NCBI GenBank assembly: GCA_002341825.1
Contig: DDOU01000062.1
Span: forward strand, 9,675 to 27,742
Direction: 5' to 3'
Origin: Candidatus Igneacidithiobacillus taiwanensis
GTDB lineage: Bacteria > Pseudomonadota > Gammaproteobacteria > Acidithiobacillales > Acidithiobacillaceae
Length of the DNA: 18,068 nt
In this document: one piece after another, positions 6,551 through 14,273 of the stretch
Position numbering within the stretch: the first letter of the stretch is position 1
Layout: each line of letters begins with the position of its first letter
Program-made: the position numbers and the translations under genes
The notes under the pieces: generated by a model
Told to the model about the DNA's origin: nothing
The model's database searches: none
What the model saw: only the letters and a program-made list of their open reading frames with translations

Positions 6551-7411
6551 TTATTTTCCTTTCATTTCCCGCAAATGGGCATCCAGCTCTTGAAAGCTGG
6601 GTCGCTCAGTGGAATACAGCACCTTACGGCCAAACTCTACCGCCACTTGCGGCGGATACGCATTCATAGTCGCCAGTAAGGCCACTTTGATGCTCTCCAA
6701 CATTTTGCTGCTTTCGGCAACACGATCTTCCATACGTGCCGCAATTGGCGAGACCACGGCATAGCCCATGAGGATACCGAGAAAGGTTCCCACTAAAGCC
6801 GCAGCAATCAATTCGCCCAGCACGGCTGGTGGCTTATCGACGGAGCTCATGACATTGACTACACCCATCACCGCAGCAACGATACCGAAGGCTGGCATAC
6901 CATCTGCCGCCCGCGTAAGGGCATGAATCGGAACCTCCATTTCTCGATGATGGGTATCGATTTCGACGTCCATGAGATTTTCCATCTCAAAGGCACCCAA
7001 GGTGCCACCAATCATCAGGCGCAAATAATCGGTCATGAACTCCAATACATGATGGTCGGCAAGAATCATGGGATATTTCTTGAACAATTCGCTGTTTTGC
7101 GGGTCATCGACATCCGCCTCAATGGACATCAACCCCCCCTGGCGAATACGCACAAAGAGATCGTGCAATAGGCTCAATAATTCCATGTAGGCGGCGCGGG
7201 TGTACTTACTGCCCTTGAGCGCCATCGGGATGGTTTTCATCACTGCCTTGAAACTACGAGGAAAGGTCGAGGCAAAAAAGGCGCCAAATGCACCGCCAAC
7301 GATCATCAACGCCTCAAAAGGCTGGATCAGGGCGGCAAGCTTACCACCCTCGGCCACAAATCCACCAAAAATGGCACCCAGGGCGATCAAATAGCCAATG
7401 ATCAAAAACAT
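6551..7411 (-). CDS. motA: Flagellar motor stator protein MotA
   Basis: A 286-residue four-span membrane protein that generates torque on the rotor using proton flow through the MotA5MotB2 channel. Residues known as functional in E. coli MotA occur at identical positions: Arg90 and Glu98 in the cytoplasmic loop (rotor contact), and Pro173 (GMPAFG) and Pro222 (VVSPIAAR) at the channel. The membrane spans lie near 1-20, 31-50, 170-192 and 200-222. The match in length and numbering places it in the E. coli-like, proton-type class rather than the sodium-type PomA class. A GAGG-type ribosome binding site lies six to seven bases before the ATG. It sits 12 bases after fliL and 3 bases before motB. 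Confidence 0.96.
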   Translation of the reverse strand: MFLIIGYLIALGAIFGGFVAEGGKLAALIQPFEALMIVGGAFGAFFASTFPRSFKAVMKTIPMALKGSKYTRAAYMELLSLLHDLFVRIRQGGLMSIEADVDDPQNSELFKKYPMILADHHVLEFMTDYLRLMIGGTLGAFEMENLMDVEIDTHHREMEVPIHALTRAADGMPAFGIVAAVMGVVNVMSSVDKPPAVLGELIAAALVGTFLGILMGYAVVSPIAARMEDRVAESSKMLESIKVALLATMNAYPPQVAVEFGRKVLYSTERPSFQELDAHLREMKGK

Positions 7412-7423
7412 TCTGCGCCTCGC

Positions 7424-7924
7424 CTATTGCACCACAAAGCTACTGAAATATGCCGCTACAATGGGCGGTGAACCAGATTTTTCTGTGGTTGGTAGGATGC
7501 CGCCGTCCGATTGCAAGACTTGGTTGACCACTTCTTTGATCTTCTCAAGTAGCTGGGCACGAACGGCTGGATCACTAACTTTGTCGGCCTGTTGAGCAGC
7601 GAGCAACTGCAAAATCTGACTGCGAATCTGCGGCATATAGGATTTGATTTTCTCGGCAATGTTGGGATCGTAGGTCTTCAATTGTACGTCGACTTGGATG
7701 TAATGCGTGGCGCCGTCACTGCTCTGCAAATTCGTTACCAAAGAACCAAGATCAATGAACTTCGTCTGCTGGGCACGCTGCGCTGCCAACTGCTCTGGGC
7801 TGGGAGCTGCTGTCGAACGCAGCAAAAACCACCAAGCACCTGCAGCAATAATGATCAGCAGCAATACCGCAATGATCCCCAACAACAATAATTTTTTCTT
7901 GCCACCCTTTTTCTGGTTCGTCAT
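7424..7924 (-). CDS. fliL: Flagellar basal body-associated protein FliL
   Basis: A 166-residue single-span protein that associates with the stator and basal body and supports motor output. A basic start (TNQKKGGKKK) is followed by a strong span (about 11-34) and an Ala/Gln linker. The periplasmic FliL domain follows, with VQLKTYDPNIAEKIKSYMPQIRSQILQLLAAQ and a C-terminal segment ending in YFSSFVVQ, the typical FliL finish. The start at 7924 is chosen because GGAGA precedes it. The upstream ATG at 7942 has no clear ribosome binding site and would add MSERRT. In this operon fliL precedes motA and motB directly, a stator-accessory arrangement, rather than heading the fliMNOPQR cluster as in E. 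coli. Confidence 0.92.
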   Translation of the reverse strand: MTNQKKGGKKKLLLLGIIAVLLLIIIAAGAWWFLLRSTAAPSPEQLAAQRAQQTKFIDLGSLVTNLQSSDGATHYIQVDVQLKTYDPNIAEKIKSYMPQIRSQILQLLAAQQADKVSDPAVRAQLLEKIKEVVNQVLQSDGGILPTTEKSGSPPIVAAYFSSFVVQ

Positions 7925-7957
7925 TGTTCTCCGCTCACTCATCTACCATGTATCAAG

Positions 7958-8374
7958 CTACCAAGATCTAGCAAAAACCAAGCGCTCGACCGCCATATGT
8001 TCCTCCTCCACTTCTTCACCGCTCCAGACGCGGGACAAAGCCAGCAGGATTGCCGGGCATTGCTCTAATGCCTGTAAATCGGCAAAGATTCGGGCATGGG
8101 CAAAACGCAACAGTAGTAATCTACATAGTCGATCGGCAAGATTTTGCCGCGCTGGCGACCAATCGGCGGGCAGCTGCACGAGCTGGAACTGCACAATGCG
8201 CTCGGCGTGCGCCAACCACGGCCAGGGTTCAATCAAATCCGCTACACTGTTTGCCCTACGACTCAGACGCAGAGCAGCCTCCAGCCCACGGAAAAAAAAT
8301 GGGACCAGCGCTGCCGGCGCATTGGGGCATGGCTCCGCTGCCGGACGCGGGGTAGAGAAGGATGGTTCAGACAT
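7958..8374 (-). CDS. Orphan protein at the head of the fliL-motAB operon
   Basis: A 138-residue protein I do not recognise. ATG at 8374 follows GGGAG by about eight bases. A longer frame to 8458 lacks such a site. The product has a Pro/Ala-rich N-terminus (about 1-24), a likely helical body rich in Leu, Arg and Ala (for example RLCRLLLLRFAHARIFADLQALEQ) and an acidic patch EEVEEEH near the end. No signal peptide or convincing membrane span is visible, so it is probably cytoplasmic. It lies 33 bases upstream of fliL on the same strand and is first in the presumed transcript, so a motility role is inferred from place only. Confidence 0.65.
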   Translation of the reverse strand: MSEPSFSTPRPAAEPCPNAPAALVPFFFRGLEAALRLSRRANSVADLIEPWPWLAHAERIVQFQLVQLPADWSPARQNLADRLCRLLLLRFAHARIFADLQALEQCPAILLALSRVWSGEEVEEEHMAVERLVFARSW

Positions 8375-8403
8375 GTGATATCTCCCGGGAAACTTCACCC
8401 TCA

Positions 8404-8413
8404 GTGACGTCAC
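8404..8413. promoter_or_regulatory. GTGACGTCAC palindrome between the motility operon and the diguanylate cyclase gene
   Basis: A perfect 10-base palindrome lies in the 167-base divergent region. It sits 30 bases upstream of the orphan/fliL operon start and 38 bases before the sigma-54 element of the opposite gene. It could be an operator for a dimeric regulator shared by both directions. I cannot assign the regulator; it is not a CRP/FNR site because the half-sites are too close. Confidence 0.4.
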
Positions 8414-8450
8414 AAAGAGCGGTGGACTTGAATTTTGCCCGAGCAGGTCA

Positions 8451-8466
8451 TGGCACAATATCTGCT
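8451..8466 (+). promoter_or_regulatory. Sigma-54 (-24/-12) promoter for the diguanylate cyclase gene
   Basis: TGGCACAATATCTGCT matches the sigma-54 consensus (TGGCACG-N4-TTGCW) at every key position. The -24 GG and -12 GC have the required spacing, and only one base in each box differs. The expected start is about 8477, giving a 65-base leader before the ATG at 8542. Sigma-54 promoters need an enhancer-binding ATPase, and flagellar FleQ/FlrC-type or NtrC-type activators are typical. No activator gene is in the window. Confidence 0.65.
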
Positions 8467-8472
8467 TACTGT

Positions 8473-8484
8473 TCTAGCGCTAGA
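8473..8484. promoter_or_regulatory. 12-base palindrome at the predicted transcription start of the diguanylate cyclase gene
   Basis: TCTAGCGCTAGA is a perfect palindrome centred on 8478-8479, where the sigma-54 element predicts +1. It may be a repressor operator or part of the initial leader hairpin. The position makes chance less attractive, but a 12-base palindrome alone is weak evidence. Confidence 0.35.
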
Positions 8485-8541
8485 TCGCTACCCGCGCAAG
8501 CGATGGGAATATATGCAACTGATCAACTCAAGGGAAAAGCC

Positions 8542-9420
8542 ATGAAGCGCCCGAATAACACTGATCTACAAGCCTTACTCGAAGCCTTGCTTGCCGCTTG
8601 GGAGCAGCTTTGGGAGCAGTGGCTTCTGGGCAATGACACTCGCCCGGCTGCGGCGCGGCTCAACCATGCCCTGCATGCCGCGGAAACCCAAATTCCTGAT
8701 ACGGAGAAAACCTACTGGTCCAATCTCCAAGAGCAGTGTCATTTCCTGATGCACGAGCTGCAAGCGCTTGGACCGTCAATTTTCCGGCAGGATGAGGCAT
8801 GGCAGATCGGATATCGCAGGGTTGTCACCGGTGCCACACATTTTCAGCGCCAGTGCCGTCAAGGCATTCTACGGCAACAGGCATATAAGGGTGAGGTAGA
8901 CAGTCTGACACGTGTGCCTGGGCGTAGCCGCTTCCAGCGGGAACTCGCGCGCGAGTTGGCGCGAGTACAGCGGGGTGAAAAGGCTTGCTTAGCGATGATC
9001 GATCTCGATCACTTCAAGACATTCAATGATCAGTACGGACACCTGGGGGGGGATCATGCCCTCTTTAGCCTATGTCGTTTTTTGGAACAGTCCCTCCGCC
9101 CCTACGATCAGGTGTATCGCTTCGGCGGCGAGGAGTTTGCCATCCTTTTTCCAGGAATGACAGCGGAGTGGGCGGAGACCAGTGCCAACCGCCTCTGTCG
9201 CCGCTTGGCCGATAACGAATTTCGCCTGGATGACGGACGCCCTTACCGACTCACCATGTCCATGGGTATTGTCCAGTTGAACGCAGGCCAAAGCCCAGAA
9301 GAAAATCTGGAATTGGCCGATCAGGCTCTCTATCGAGCCAAAGCCGAAGGACGTAATCGCGCGATTTTTATCGGTCCGTCATCTTTTACCCACGCACAAG
9401 AAGCCGTATCCTTCCGATAG
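8542..9420 (+). CDS. Diguanylate cyclase with N-terminal helical sensor region
   Basis: A 292-residue cytoplasmic enzyme that makes c-di-GMP from two GTP. The GGDEF domain (about 118-278) has the start signature DSLTRVPGR (120-128), metal-binding Asp154 in MIDLDHFK and the active motif GGEEF at 195-199. The RxxD inhibitory site (Arg186-Pro-Tyr-Asp189) lies exactly five residues before GGEEF, so product feedback is expected. The end motif ADQALYRAKAEGRNR is intact. The N-terminal 115 residues are helical with several His and Cys (HALHAAE, EQCHFLMHE). This loosely recalls the layout of zinc-sensing DgcZ, but I cannot show the zinc ligands. AGGGA six bases before ATG 8542 decides the start over earlier in-frame ATGs. 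A sigma-54 promoter lies upstream. Confidence 0.93.
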   Translation: MKRPNNTDLQALLEALLAAWEQLWEQWLLGNDTRPAAARLNHALHAAETQIPDTEKTYWSNLQEQCHFLMHELQALGPSIFRQDEAWQIGYRRVVTGATHFQRQCRQGILRQQAYKGEVDSLTRVPGRSRFQRELARELARVQRGEKACLAMIDLDHFKTFNDQYGHLGGDHALFSLCRFLEQSLRPYDQVYRFGGEEFAILFPGMTAEWAETSANRLCRRLADNEFRLDDGRPYRLTMSMGIVQLNAGQSPEENLELADQALYRAKAEGRNRAIFIGPSSFTHAQEAVSFR

Positions 9421-9447
9421 TTATATTTGACCTTTTGGGGATTTCGC

Positions 9448-11040
9448 GTGCCCGATGTAACCGAGAAGGAAAAGGCCCTGCAGGTCCTGCAAACCCTACT
9501 ACGCGAGGGGCGCTCCGTACAACCCGACAACTATCGAGAGGTCTACGAGCGTTTTTTCGGCACGGTGCTACCTAATGCCAACGACGGTACCCCTCCCCTC
9601 GCCCAGATCCTTCCGGAATTTTTGGGTGAATGGGAGCGTAGTCAGCAAGGACTAAGTCATCTGCAAAAATTGCAGGTGCTGCGCCAACAACTGAGCCAAA
9701 GCAATAACAGACAAGCGGCAGAGGTCTTACAGAATCTCACGCGACAATGGCAACAACGCCCCAGTAGAAGCATTGTAGAAAGTGAGCCCTCCCATACCAC
9801 CGAAAACACCTCGGCACAGACCATCATCCGTCTTCTTTGGCAACGTAGTTTGCGTCAGGGTTTTTTTGTCGGGCCGGCTCAGGCGCCGATCGATCGCGAA
9901 CTTTTCGAGCAGACGGAATCTTTGTTACAAGGAGAGAATTTTACCATAGAAGATTTTCTCCAAAAAATTCGTGCGTTGTGGAGCACCCTCGATCAATACG
10001 AGGAAAAACAGCAACATACTATAAAGAATATCCACTCTGCCTTGCACTTACTGTTCTCTGGCAGTGCTTCTCTCCTTCCCAAAGACCCTTGGCTCGCACA
10101 ACAACTGAGCCATCTCGATGCCTATGTTGCGGGCCAGGAATCGGCGGAGAAGAGTCAGGAGATGCTCGAGGCTCTCCGCGCACTCCTCTATCAGCATGAG
10201 CAGCGACGCGAGCCCGTGCAAGCAGTTGATCGGGCGTTGCAAGAACTGTTGCAGTTGGCGTTTTCAGTTATCGAAACCCTGAATACAGGTAGCGCCGAAA
10301 ACTATCGCGAATTAGCCGAGCTCAGCGCACAAATCGAGAGAAGTGACGATATTGGAGTGATTCGTGAGCTAGTCGGTAAAGTACTTCAGCGAAGTCGCCG
10401 TCTGCAGGAAATCCTGAACAATTCTCGCGAAGCCTTACAAGATGCTAGAAAAAGATTGCAGTCTACCGAAGCACGATTACGCGACCTGGAGCAGGAAATC
10501 TCCACGCTCAATCTTTTGGTACATCAAGACCCACTCACCAACACCTTGAATCGTCGCGGGCTGCAAATGGCGTTCGAACGCGAAAGTGCGCGCGCCAAGC
10601 GCCAGCAAATTCCCCTGAGCTTGACCATGCTCGACCTCGATCATTTCAAAAAAATCAATGACGAGCATGGCCATGAGGTGGGCGATACCGTCCTTTGCCA
10701 TATCGCTTCACTCCTGAAAAGCGCACTGCGCGCTGAGGATATCGTTGCTCGTTTTGGTGGCGAAGAATTTGTCATTCTCATGCCCGGGACCTCAGCGCCA
10801 GCAACCATCGACGTTCTCCAGCGTATCCAGTTGCGACTACAAGCAATGCCTTGCAGAATAGGGACCGTTTCTCTACGGCCGACCTTTAGTGCCGGAGTAA
10901 CGATTTGGCAACCCGGCCACGACTTGGAACGCAGCATTACCGATGCCGATCAGGCTCTTTACCGCGCCAAACGCGAGGGACGCAATCGAATCGTGCTGGA
11001 TGAAAGCATCGGAAACACGACGAGCCCATCGATGAATTGA
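9448..11040 (+). CDS. Diguanylate cyclase with long N-terminal helical region
   Basis: A 530-residue protein. The C-terminal GGDEF domain (about 360-520) carries DPLTNTLNRRG (361-371), metal Asp396 in MLDLDHFKKIND and the active motif GGEEF (437-441). An RxxD inhibitory site, Arg428-Ala-Glu-Asp431, lies five residues upstream, and the end motif is ADQALYRAKREGRNR. The 350 N-terminal residues are almost entirely predicted helix, Gln-, Glu- and Leu-rich, with a coiled coil (about 305-355) leading into the cyclase. No membrane span or recognised sensor domain is visible. GTG at 9448 is preferred because GGGG lies seven bases upstream, while TTG at 9427 has no ribosome binding site. The gap to the preceding cyclase is 27 bases, so they are probably cotranscribed. 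Confidence 0.92.
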   Translation: MPDVTEKEKALQVLQTLLREGRSVQPDNYREVYERFFGTVLPNANDGTPPLAQILPEFLGEWERSQQGLSHLQKLQVLRQQLSQSNNRQAAEVLQNLTRQWQQRPSRSIVESEPSHTTENTSAQTIIRLLWQRSLRQGFFVGPAQAPIDRELFEQTESLLQGENFTIEDFLQKIRALWSTLDQYEEKQQHTIKNIHSALHLLFSGSASLLPKDPWLAQQLSHLDAYVAGQESAEKSQEMLEALRALLYQHEQRREPVQAVDRALQELLQLAFSVIETLNTGSAENYRELAELSAQIERSDDIGVIRELVGKVLQRSRRLQEILNNSREALQDARKRLQSTEARLRDLEQEISTLNLLVHQDPLTNTLNRRGLQMAFERESARAKRQQIPLSLTMLDLDHFKKINDEHGHEVGDTVLCHIASLLKSALRAEDIVARFGGEEFVILMPGTSAPATIDVLQRIQLRLQAMPCRIGTVSLRPTFSAGVTIWQPGHDLERSITDADQALYRAKREGRNRIVLDESIGNTTSPSMN

Positions 11041-11088
11041 CGAACAATAGCAGAATACGGGAAATGGCGATCTATCATGGAGAGAAAA

Positions 11089-11862
11089 ATGAAAGAAAAA
11101 ATGGTCACTCAGGAATCCTATAAGGAGGAGTTGCACGCCCTTCAGGTAGAGCTCGTCAAACTACAACGGCATATTATCGCCCGCGGCGACAAGATTCTTA
11201 TCCTCCTCGAAGGACGTGATAGTGCGGGTAAAGATGGCAGTATCAAGCGCATCGTCGAGCACCTGAGTCCACGAGAGGTACGCGTCGTTGCCCTCCCCAA
11301 ACCCTCGGACCGCGAGCAAAGCGAGTGGTATTTTCAGCGCTACATTGCGCATTTACCGGCGGCTTCCGAATTCGTGCTCTTCAATCGCAGCTGGTACAAT
11401 CGTGCCGGCGTAGAGCGGGTCATGGGATTCTGCACGGCCAAGCAACTCGAAGAATTCTTTCAGGAAGTTCCTGTACTCGAGGGCATGCTCATGCGCTCTG
11501 GCATTCATTTGCGCAAATTTTATCTCGATATTAGCCGCAAAGAGCAAAAAAAGCGTTTGAGTGCTCGCGAGAATGATCCGCTAAAACAATGGAAAACCAG
11601 CCCTATCGATTTACAAGCGGTAAAACATTGGAAGGACTACTCCCAGGCTCGCAATGAAATGTTTGCGCGCAGTCACACGGTACTCTGCCCCTGGACCGTT
11701 GTCCGTGCCGACGACAAAAAGGCGGCACGCCTACAGATCATCAAGGAAATCTTACTACGCCTAGATTACGAAGGAAAAAACACCGACCTAGTCAGTCCGG
11801 ATCGAAATCTCATTTTTGATTTCGATCCGGCCTACCTCGAAAATGGTAGTATTGCTGACTGA
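11089..11862 (+). CDS. ppk2: Polyphosphate kinase 2 (PPK2 family)
   Basis: A 257-residue cytoplasmic enzyme of the single-domain PPK2 type, which moves phosphate between polyphosphate and nucleoside di- or triphosphates. Visible motifs are Walker A GRDSAGKDGS (42-51), the Walker B region FVLFNRSWYNRAGVE (95-109) and the lid RENDPLKQWKTSP (160-172). HWKDYSQARNEMFARS and WTVVRADDKKAARL complete the family pattern. Which nucleotide it prefers cannot be told here. ATG at 11089 is chosen because GGAGAG precedes it; ATG at 11077 or 11101 is also possible. It lies 48 bases after the second cyclase, so it may share that transcript. Polyphosphate in acidophiles is linked to metal and acid tolerance. 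It converges on rnr with nine bases between stops. Confidence 0.92.
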   Translation: MKEKMVTQESYKEELHALQVELVKLQRHIIARGDKILILLEGRDSAGKDGSIKRIVEHLSPREVRVVALPKPSDREQSEWYFQRYIAHLPAASEFVLFNRSWYNRAGVERVMGFCTAKQLEEFFQEVPVLEGMLMRSGIHLRKFYLDISRKEQKKRLSARENDPLKQWKTSPIDLQAVKHWKDYSQARNEMFARSHTVLCPWTVVRADDKKAARLQIIKEILLRLDYEGKNTDLVSPDRNLIFDFDPAYLENGSIAD

Positions 11863-11871
11863 GCGTACCGA

Positions 11872-14106
11872 TCAGCGGCGTCGGCGCTTACGCTCGCCGT
11901 TACTCTGTCCCTCGGCAAGTACCCGTTCAAATTCGATTTTCCGCTCGTCTAAATTTACCTGTACCAAGCGCACGCGGATTTCCTCACCCAATTGGAAAAT
12001 CTCGCCGCTGCGCTCGCCAACGATGCGATAGTGCTTGGCGTCGAAATGATAGTAATCGCTGCCAAGGGTGCTGATATGGACCAGCCCCTCTACATAGACC
12101 TCACGGAGGGCCACAAAAAGACCAAAACCGGTCACGCCAGTAATGATCCCCGTGTATTCCGTTCCCACCTTATCGAGCATAAATTCGCATTTGAGCCACT
12201 GCACCGCTTCGCGTGAGGCCTCATCGGCGCGGCGCTCGGTCATCGAGCAATGTTGACCCAGCTCCTTGAGCTCCGACAGCACCGGCAACCTGGGGGCACG
12301 CCCTGCTGCCGCGGCGTCGAGGAGTTCTTGGATGCCGCGATGAACAAGTAGATCGGGATAGCGCCGAATGGGCGAAGTGAAATGCGTATAGGCCGGATAA
12401 GCCAAGCCAAAATGCAGACTGGTGTCGACGGTGTAATATGCCTGGGAGAGGCTCCGCAGGATGATGGTTTGGATCAGGTTGGCATCCGGGCGCTCCCGAG
12501 TCGCTTCGATGATCTGCGCCAAATCGACACTGCGGGGTCGCATCGGCAAGCGCAGCGGCACCCCCAATTCACCGAGAAAACGTCGTAAGTCCTCAATTTT
12601 ATCGGCGTTGGGTTCCGGGTGTACCCGGTACAGCATTGGAAATTGATGAATGCGGAAATATTGCGCGGCACACACATTGGCGGCCAACATACACTCTTCA
12701 ATAATGCGATGGGCGACATTGCGTTGCAGGGGAACGATGCTGTCGATGCGACCTTGATCGTTGTAAATCATACGACTTTCTTGACTGTCGAACTCGATCG
12801 TACCCCGCTCTTCCCGCGCTTTGGCGAGAGATCGATATAGGTCATGCAGCGTCTGCAGATGCGGCAACAAGGCGACATCGTCGCCTTCGGGCGAGTGCTC
12901 GCCACTCAATAGCTGGGCGACTTCATCATAGGTGAAGCGACGCTGGGAACGCATCACCCCCCGCGCAAAGCGAAATTGCTGGCATTCGCCCGCTGCATCA
13001 AACTCCATCTCGCAGACCATACAGAGCCGATCGACGTGTGGATTGAGGGAGCACAACCCATTGGAAAGCGCCTCGGGAAGCATGGGAATGACCCGCCCCG
13101 GGAAATACACCGAGTTTCCGCGTCGCCTTGCCTCCTGGTCTAGAGCCGAGCCGGGTTGCACATAACTTGCTACGTCGGCAATGGCCACGAAAAGGCGGAA
13201 GCCACCCCCCTCTCGCGCCTCGGCGTAGACGGCATCGTCAAAATCTTTGGCATCGGCACCATCGATGGTCACCAAAGGCAGGGCCCGCAAATCGCGCCGC
13301 CCCTCTTTCATTGCCTCCGGGACTTCTGGCGCGATTTCCGCTGCTTCACGTTCCACTGCCTCGGGCCACTGGAAAGGCAAGCCATAGCTGCGTACGGCAA
13401 TTTCGACTTCCATTCCCGGCGCCATGTGTTCGCCGAGAATTTCGACGATGTGCCCTTCGGGCAGGTTGCGTCCATCGGGATAGGTATCGATCTGCAAGAC
13501 TACGATCTGGCCGTGTACCGGTGCGAGTTCGCCGCTACTGGTCACCACAAATTCCTGATTGATTCGACGGTCTTCCGGAATGACATAGCGACTGCCCTCA
13601 TCGGCATGGAAACGTCCCACGACCTGGGTGAGGGCGTGTTCGAGCACGCGCACCACGGCACCCTCCAAGCGCCCGCGACGATCCTCACCGATTACCCGAC
13701 CGAGAATCAGATCGCCGTGAAATACTTTGCGCATTTCTCGCGGCGAAAGGAAGAGGTCTTTACCACCATCATCGCGCGATAAAAAACCAAAACCGTCCGG
13801 ATGGGCGATGACCGAACCGCGAATCAATTCCATTGCTTCGGCGATGCCGTAGGCGCCACGTCGATTGCGCAGTAATTGCCCATCGCGCTCCATGGCGCGC
13901 AAGCGGCGGCGCAGGGCCTCTTGATCGTCTTCGACAACCCCAAGATCTTCGATCAGATCTTCCAAACTGGCCGGCCGCCCCAAGCCTTGTAGATACTGTA
14001 AAATAAACTCCCGACTAACTATGGGTCGCTCGTATTTTTCCTTTTCTCGCTCATACATCGGATCCCTTTCCGGTAGGGATAGACTGGGCGACTCGTTTTC
14101 CGGCAT
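11872..14106 (-). CDS. rnr: Ribonuclease R
   Basis: A 744-residue processive 3'-5' exoribonuclease that degrades structured RNA and takes part in RNA quality control. The order is an N-terminal helix-turn-helix (about 30-90), cold-shock OB folds (about 95-240), an RNB catalytic domain (about 270-600) and a C-terminal S1 domain (about 640-720). A short basic tail ends in KRRRR. The catalytic motif TIDGADAKDFDDAV (280-293) holds the metal-binding aspartates. FTSPIRRYPDLLVHR and the S1 piece GVTGFGLFVALREVYVEGLVHIS are typical. ATG at 14106 follows AAGGAG by nine bases; TTG at 14112 is only three bases away and less likely. Its first codon overlaps the -35 box of the divergent tRNA gene. The C-terminal tail is shorter than in E. 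coli RNase R. Confidence 0.96.
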   Translation of the reverse strand: MPENESPSLSLPERDPMYEREKEKYERPIVSREFILQYLQGLGRPASLEDLIEDLGVVEDDQEALRRRLRAMERDGQLLRNRRGAYGIAEAMELIRGSVIAHPDGFGFLSRDDGGKDLFLSPREMRKVFHGDLILGRVIGEDRRGRLEGAVVRVLEHALTQVVGRFHADEGSRYVIPEDRRINQEFVVTSSGELAPVHGQIVVLQIDTYPDGRNLPEGHIVEILGEHMAPGMEVEIAVRSYGLPFQWPEAVEREAAEIAPEVPEAMKEGRRDLRALPLVTIDGADAKDFDDAVYAEAREGGGFRLFVAIADVASYVQPGSALDQEARRRGNSVYFPGRVIPMLPEALSNGLCSLNPHVDRLCMVCEMEFDAAGECQQFRFARGVMRSQRRFTYDEVAQLLSGEHSPEGDDVALLPHLQTLHDLYRSLAKAREERGTIEFDSQESRMIYNDQGRIDSIVPLQRNVAHRIIEECMLAANVCAAQYFRIHQFPMLYRVHPEPNADKIEDLRRFLGELGVPLRLPMRPRSVDLAQIIEATRERPDANLIQTIILRSLSQAYYTVDTSLHFGLAYPAYTHFTSPIRRYPDLLVHRGIQELLDAAAAGRAPRLPVLSELKELGQHCSMTERRADEASREAVQWLKCEFMLDKVGTEYTGIITGVTGFGLFVALREVYVEGLVHISTLGSDYYHFDAKHYRIVGERSGEIFQLGEEIRVRLVQVNLDERKIEFERVLAEGQSNGERKRRRR

Positions 14107-14134
14107 TGACAAAAACTCCTTACTATCGGATGAT
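14106..14134 (+). promoter_or_regulatory. Promoter of the tRNA-Leu gene
   Basis: A perfect -35 box TTGACA (14106-14111) is followed by a 17-base spacer and GATGAT (14129-14134, four of six matches to TATAAT). Next comes a GC-rich discriminator (GCGCGC) before the tRNA at 14145. A GC-rich discriminator is typical of stable-RNA promoters under stringent control. The -35 box shares a base with the divergent rnr start codon, and the spacer holds the rnr ribosome binding site. Confidence 0.65.
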
Positions 14135-14144
14135 GCGCGCTATT

Positions 14145-14231
14145 GCCGAGGTGGCGGAATTGGTAGACGCGCTAGGTTCAGGTCCTAGTGAGCGAAAGCT
14201 TGTGCTGGTTCGAATCCAGTCCTCGGTACCA
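14145..14231 (+). tRNA. tRNA-Leu, anticodon CAG
   Basis: An 87-base class II tRNA with the CCA end encoded. The acceptor stem pairs GCCGAGG with CCTCGGT, with a G-U first pair as in the E. coli tRNA-Leu with the same acceptor arm. The D-arm GGCGGAATTGGTAGACGC, the anticodon stem CTAGG/CCTAG around loop TTCAGGT (anticodon CAG, reads CUG), a long variable arm (about 14190-14204) and the T-arm with GGTTCGAATCC are all present. The spurious translation of this gene (VAELVDALGSGPSE) is a well-known sign of tRNA-Leu genes. Confidence 0.95.
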
Positions 14232-14273
14232 CTCTCTAGAATTTTGATTGATCATTTCATTCACTGTTCACAA

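Noticed and set aside
8404-8413. CRP/FNR-type site in GTGACGTCAC
   Set aside because: TGTGA and TCACA-like halves are separated by two bases rather than the six (CRP) or four (FNR) required.
8375-8450. Sigma-28 flagellar promoter for the stator operon
   Set aside because: TGAAGTTT resembles the -35 box, but no GCCGATAA-like -10 box occurs at the right distance, and it lies too close to the start codon.
8375-8458. 28-residue N-terminal extension of the orphan motility protein
   Set aside because: No ribosome binding site, while GGGAG precedes ATG 8374. The extension would run through the palindrome and next to the sigma-54 promoter.
13156-13782. 208-residue open frame on the plus strand
   Set aside because: Lies wholly antisense to rnr, whose RNB and OB domains are clearly conserved; no ribosome binding site and no recognisable family.
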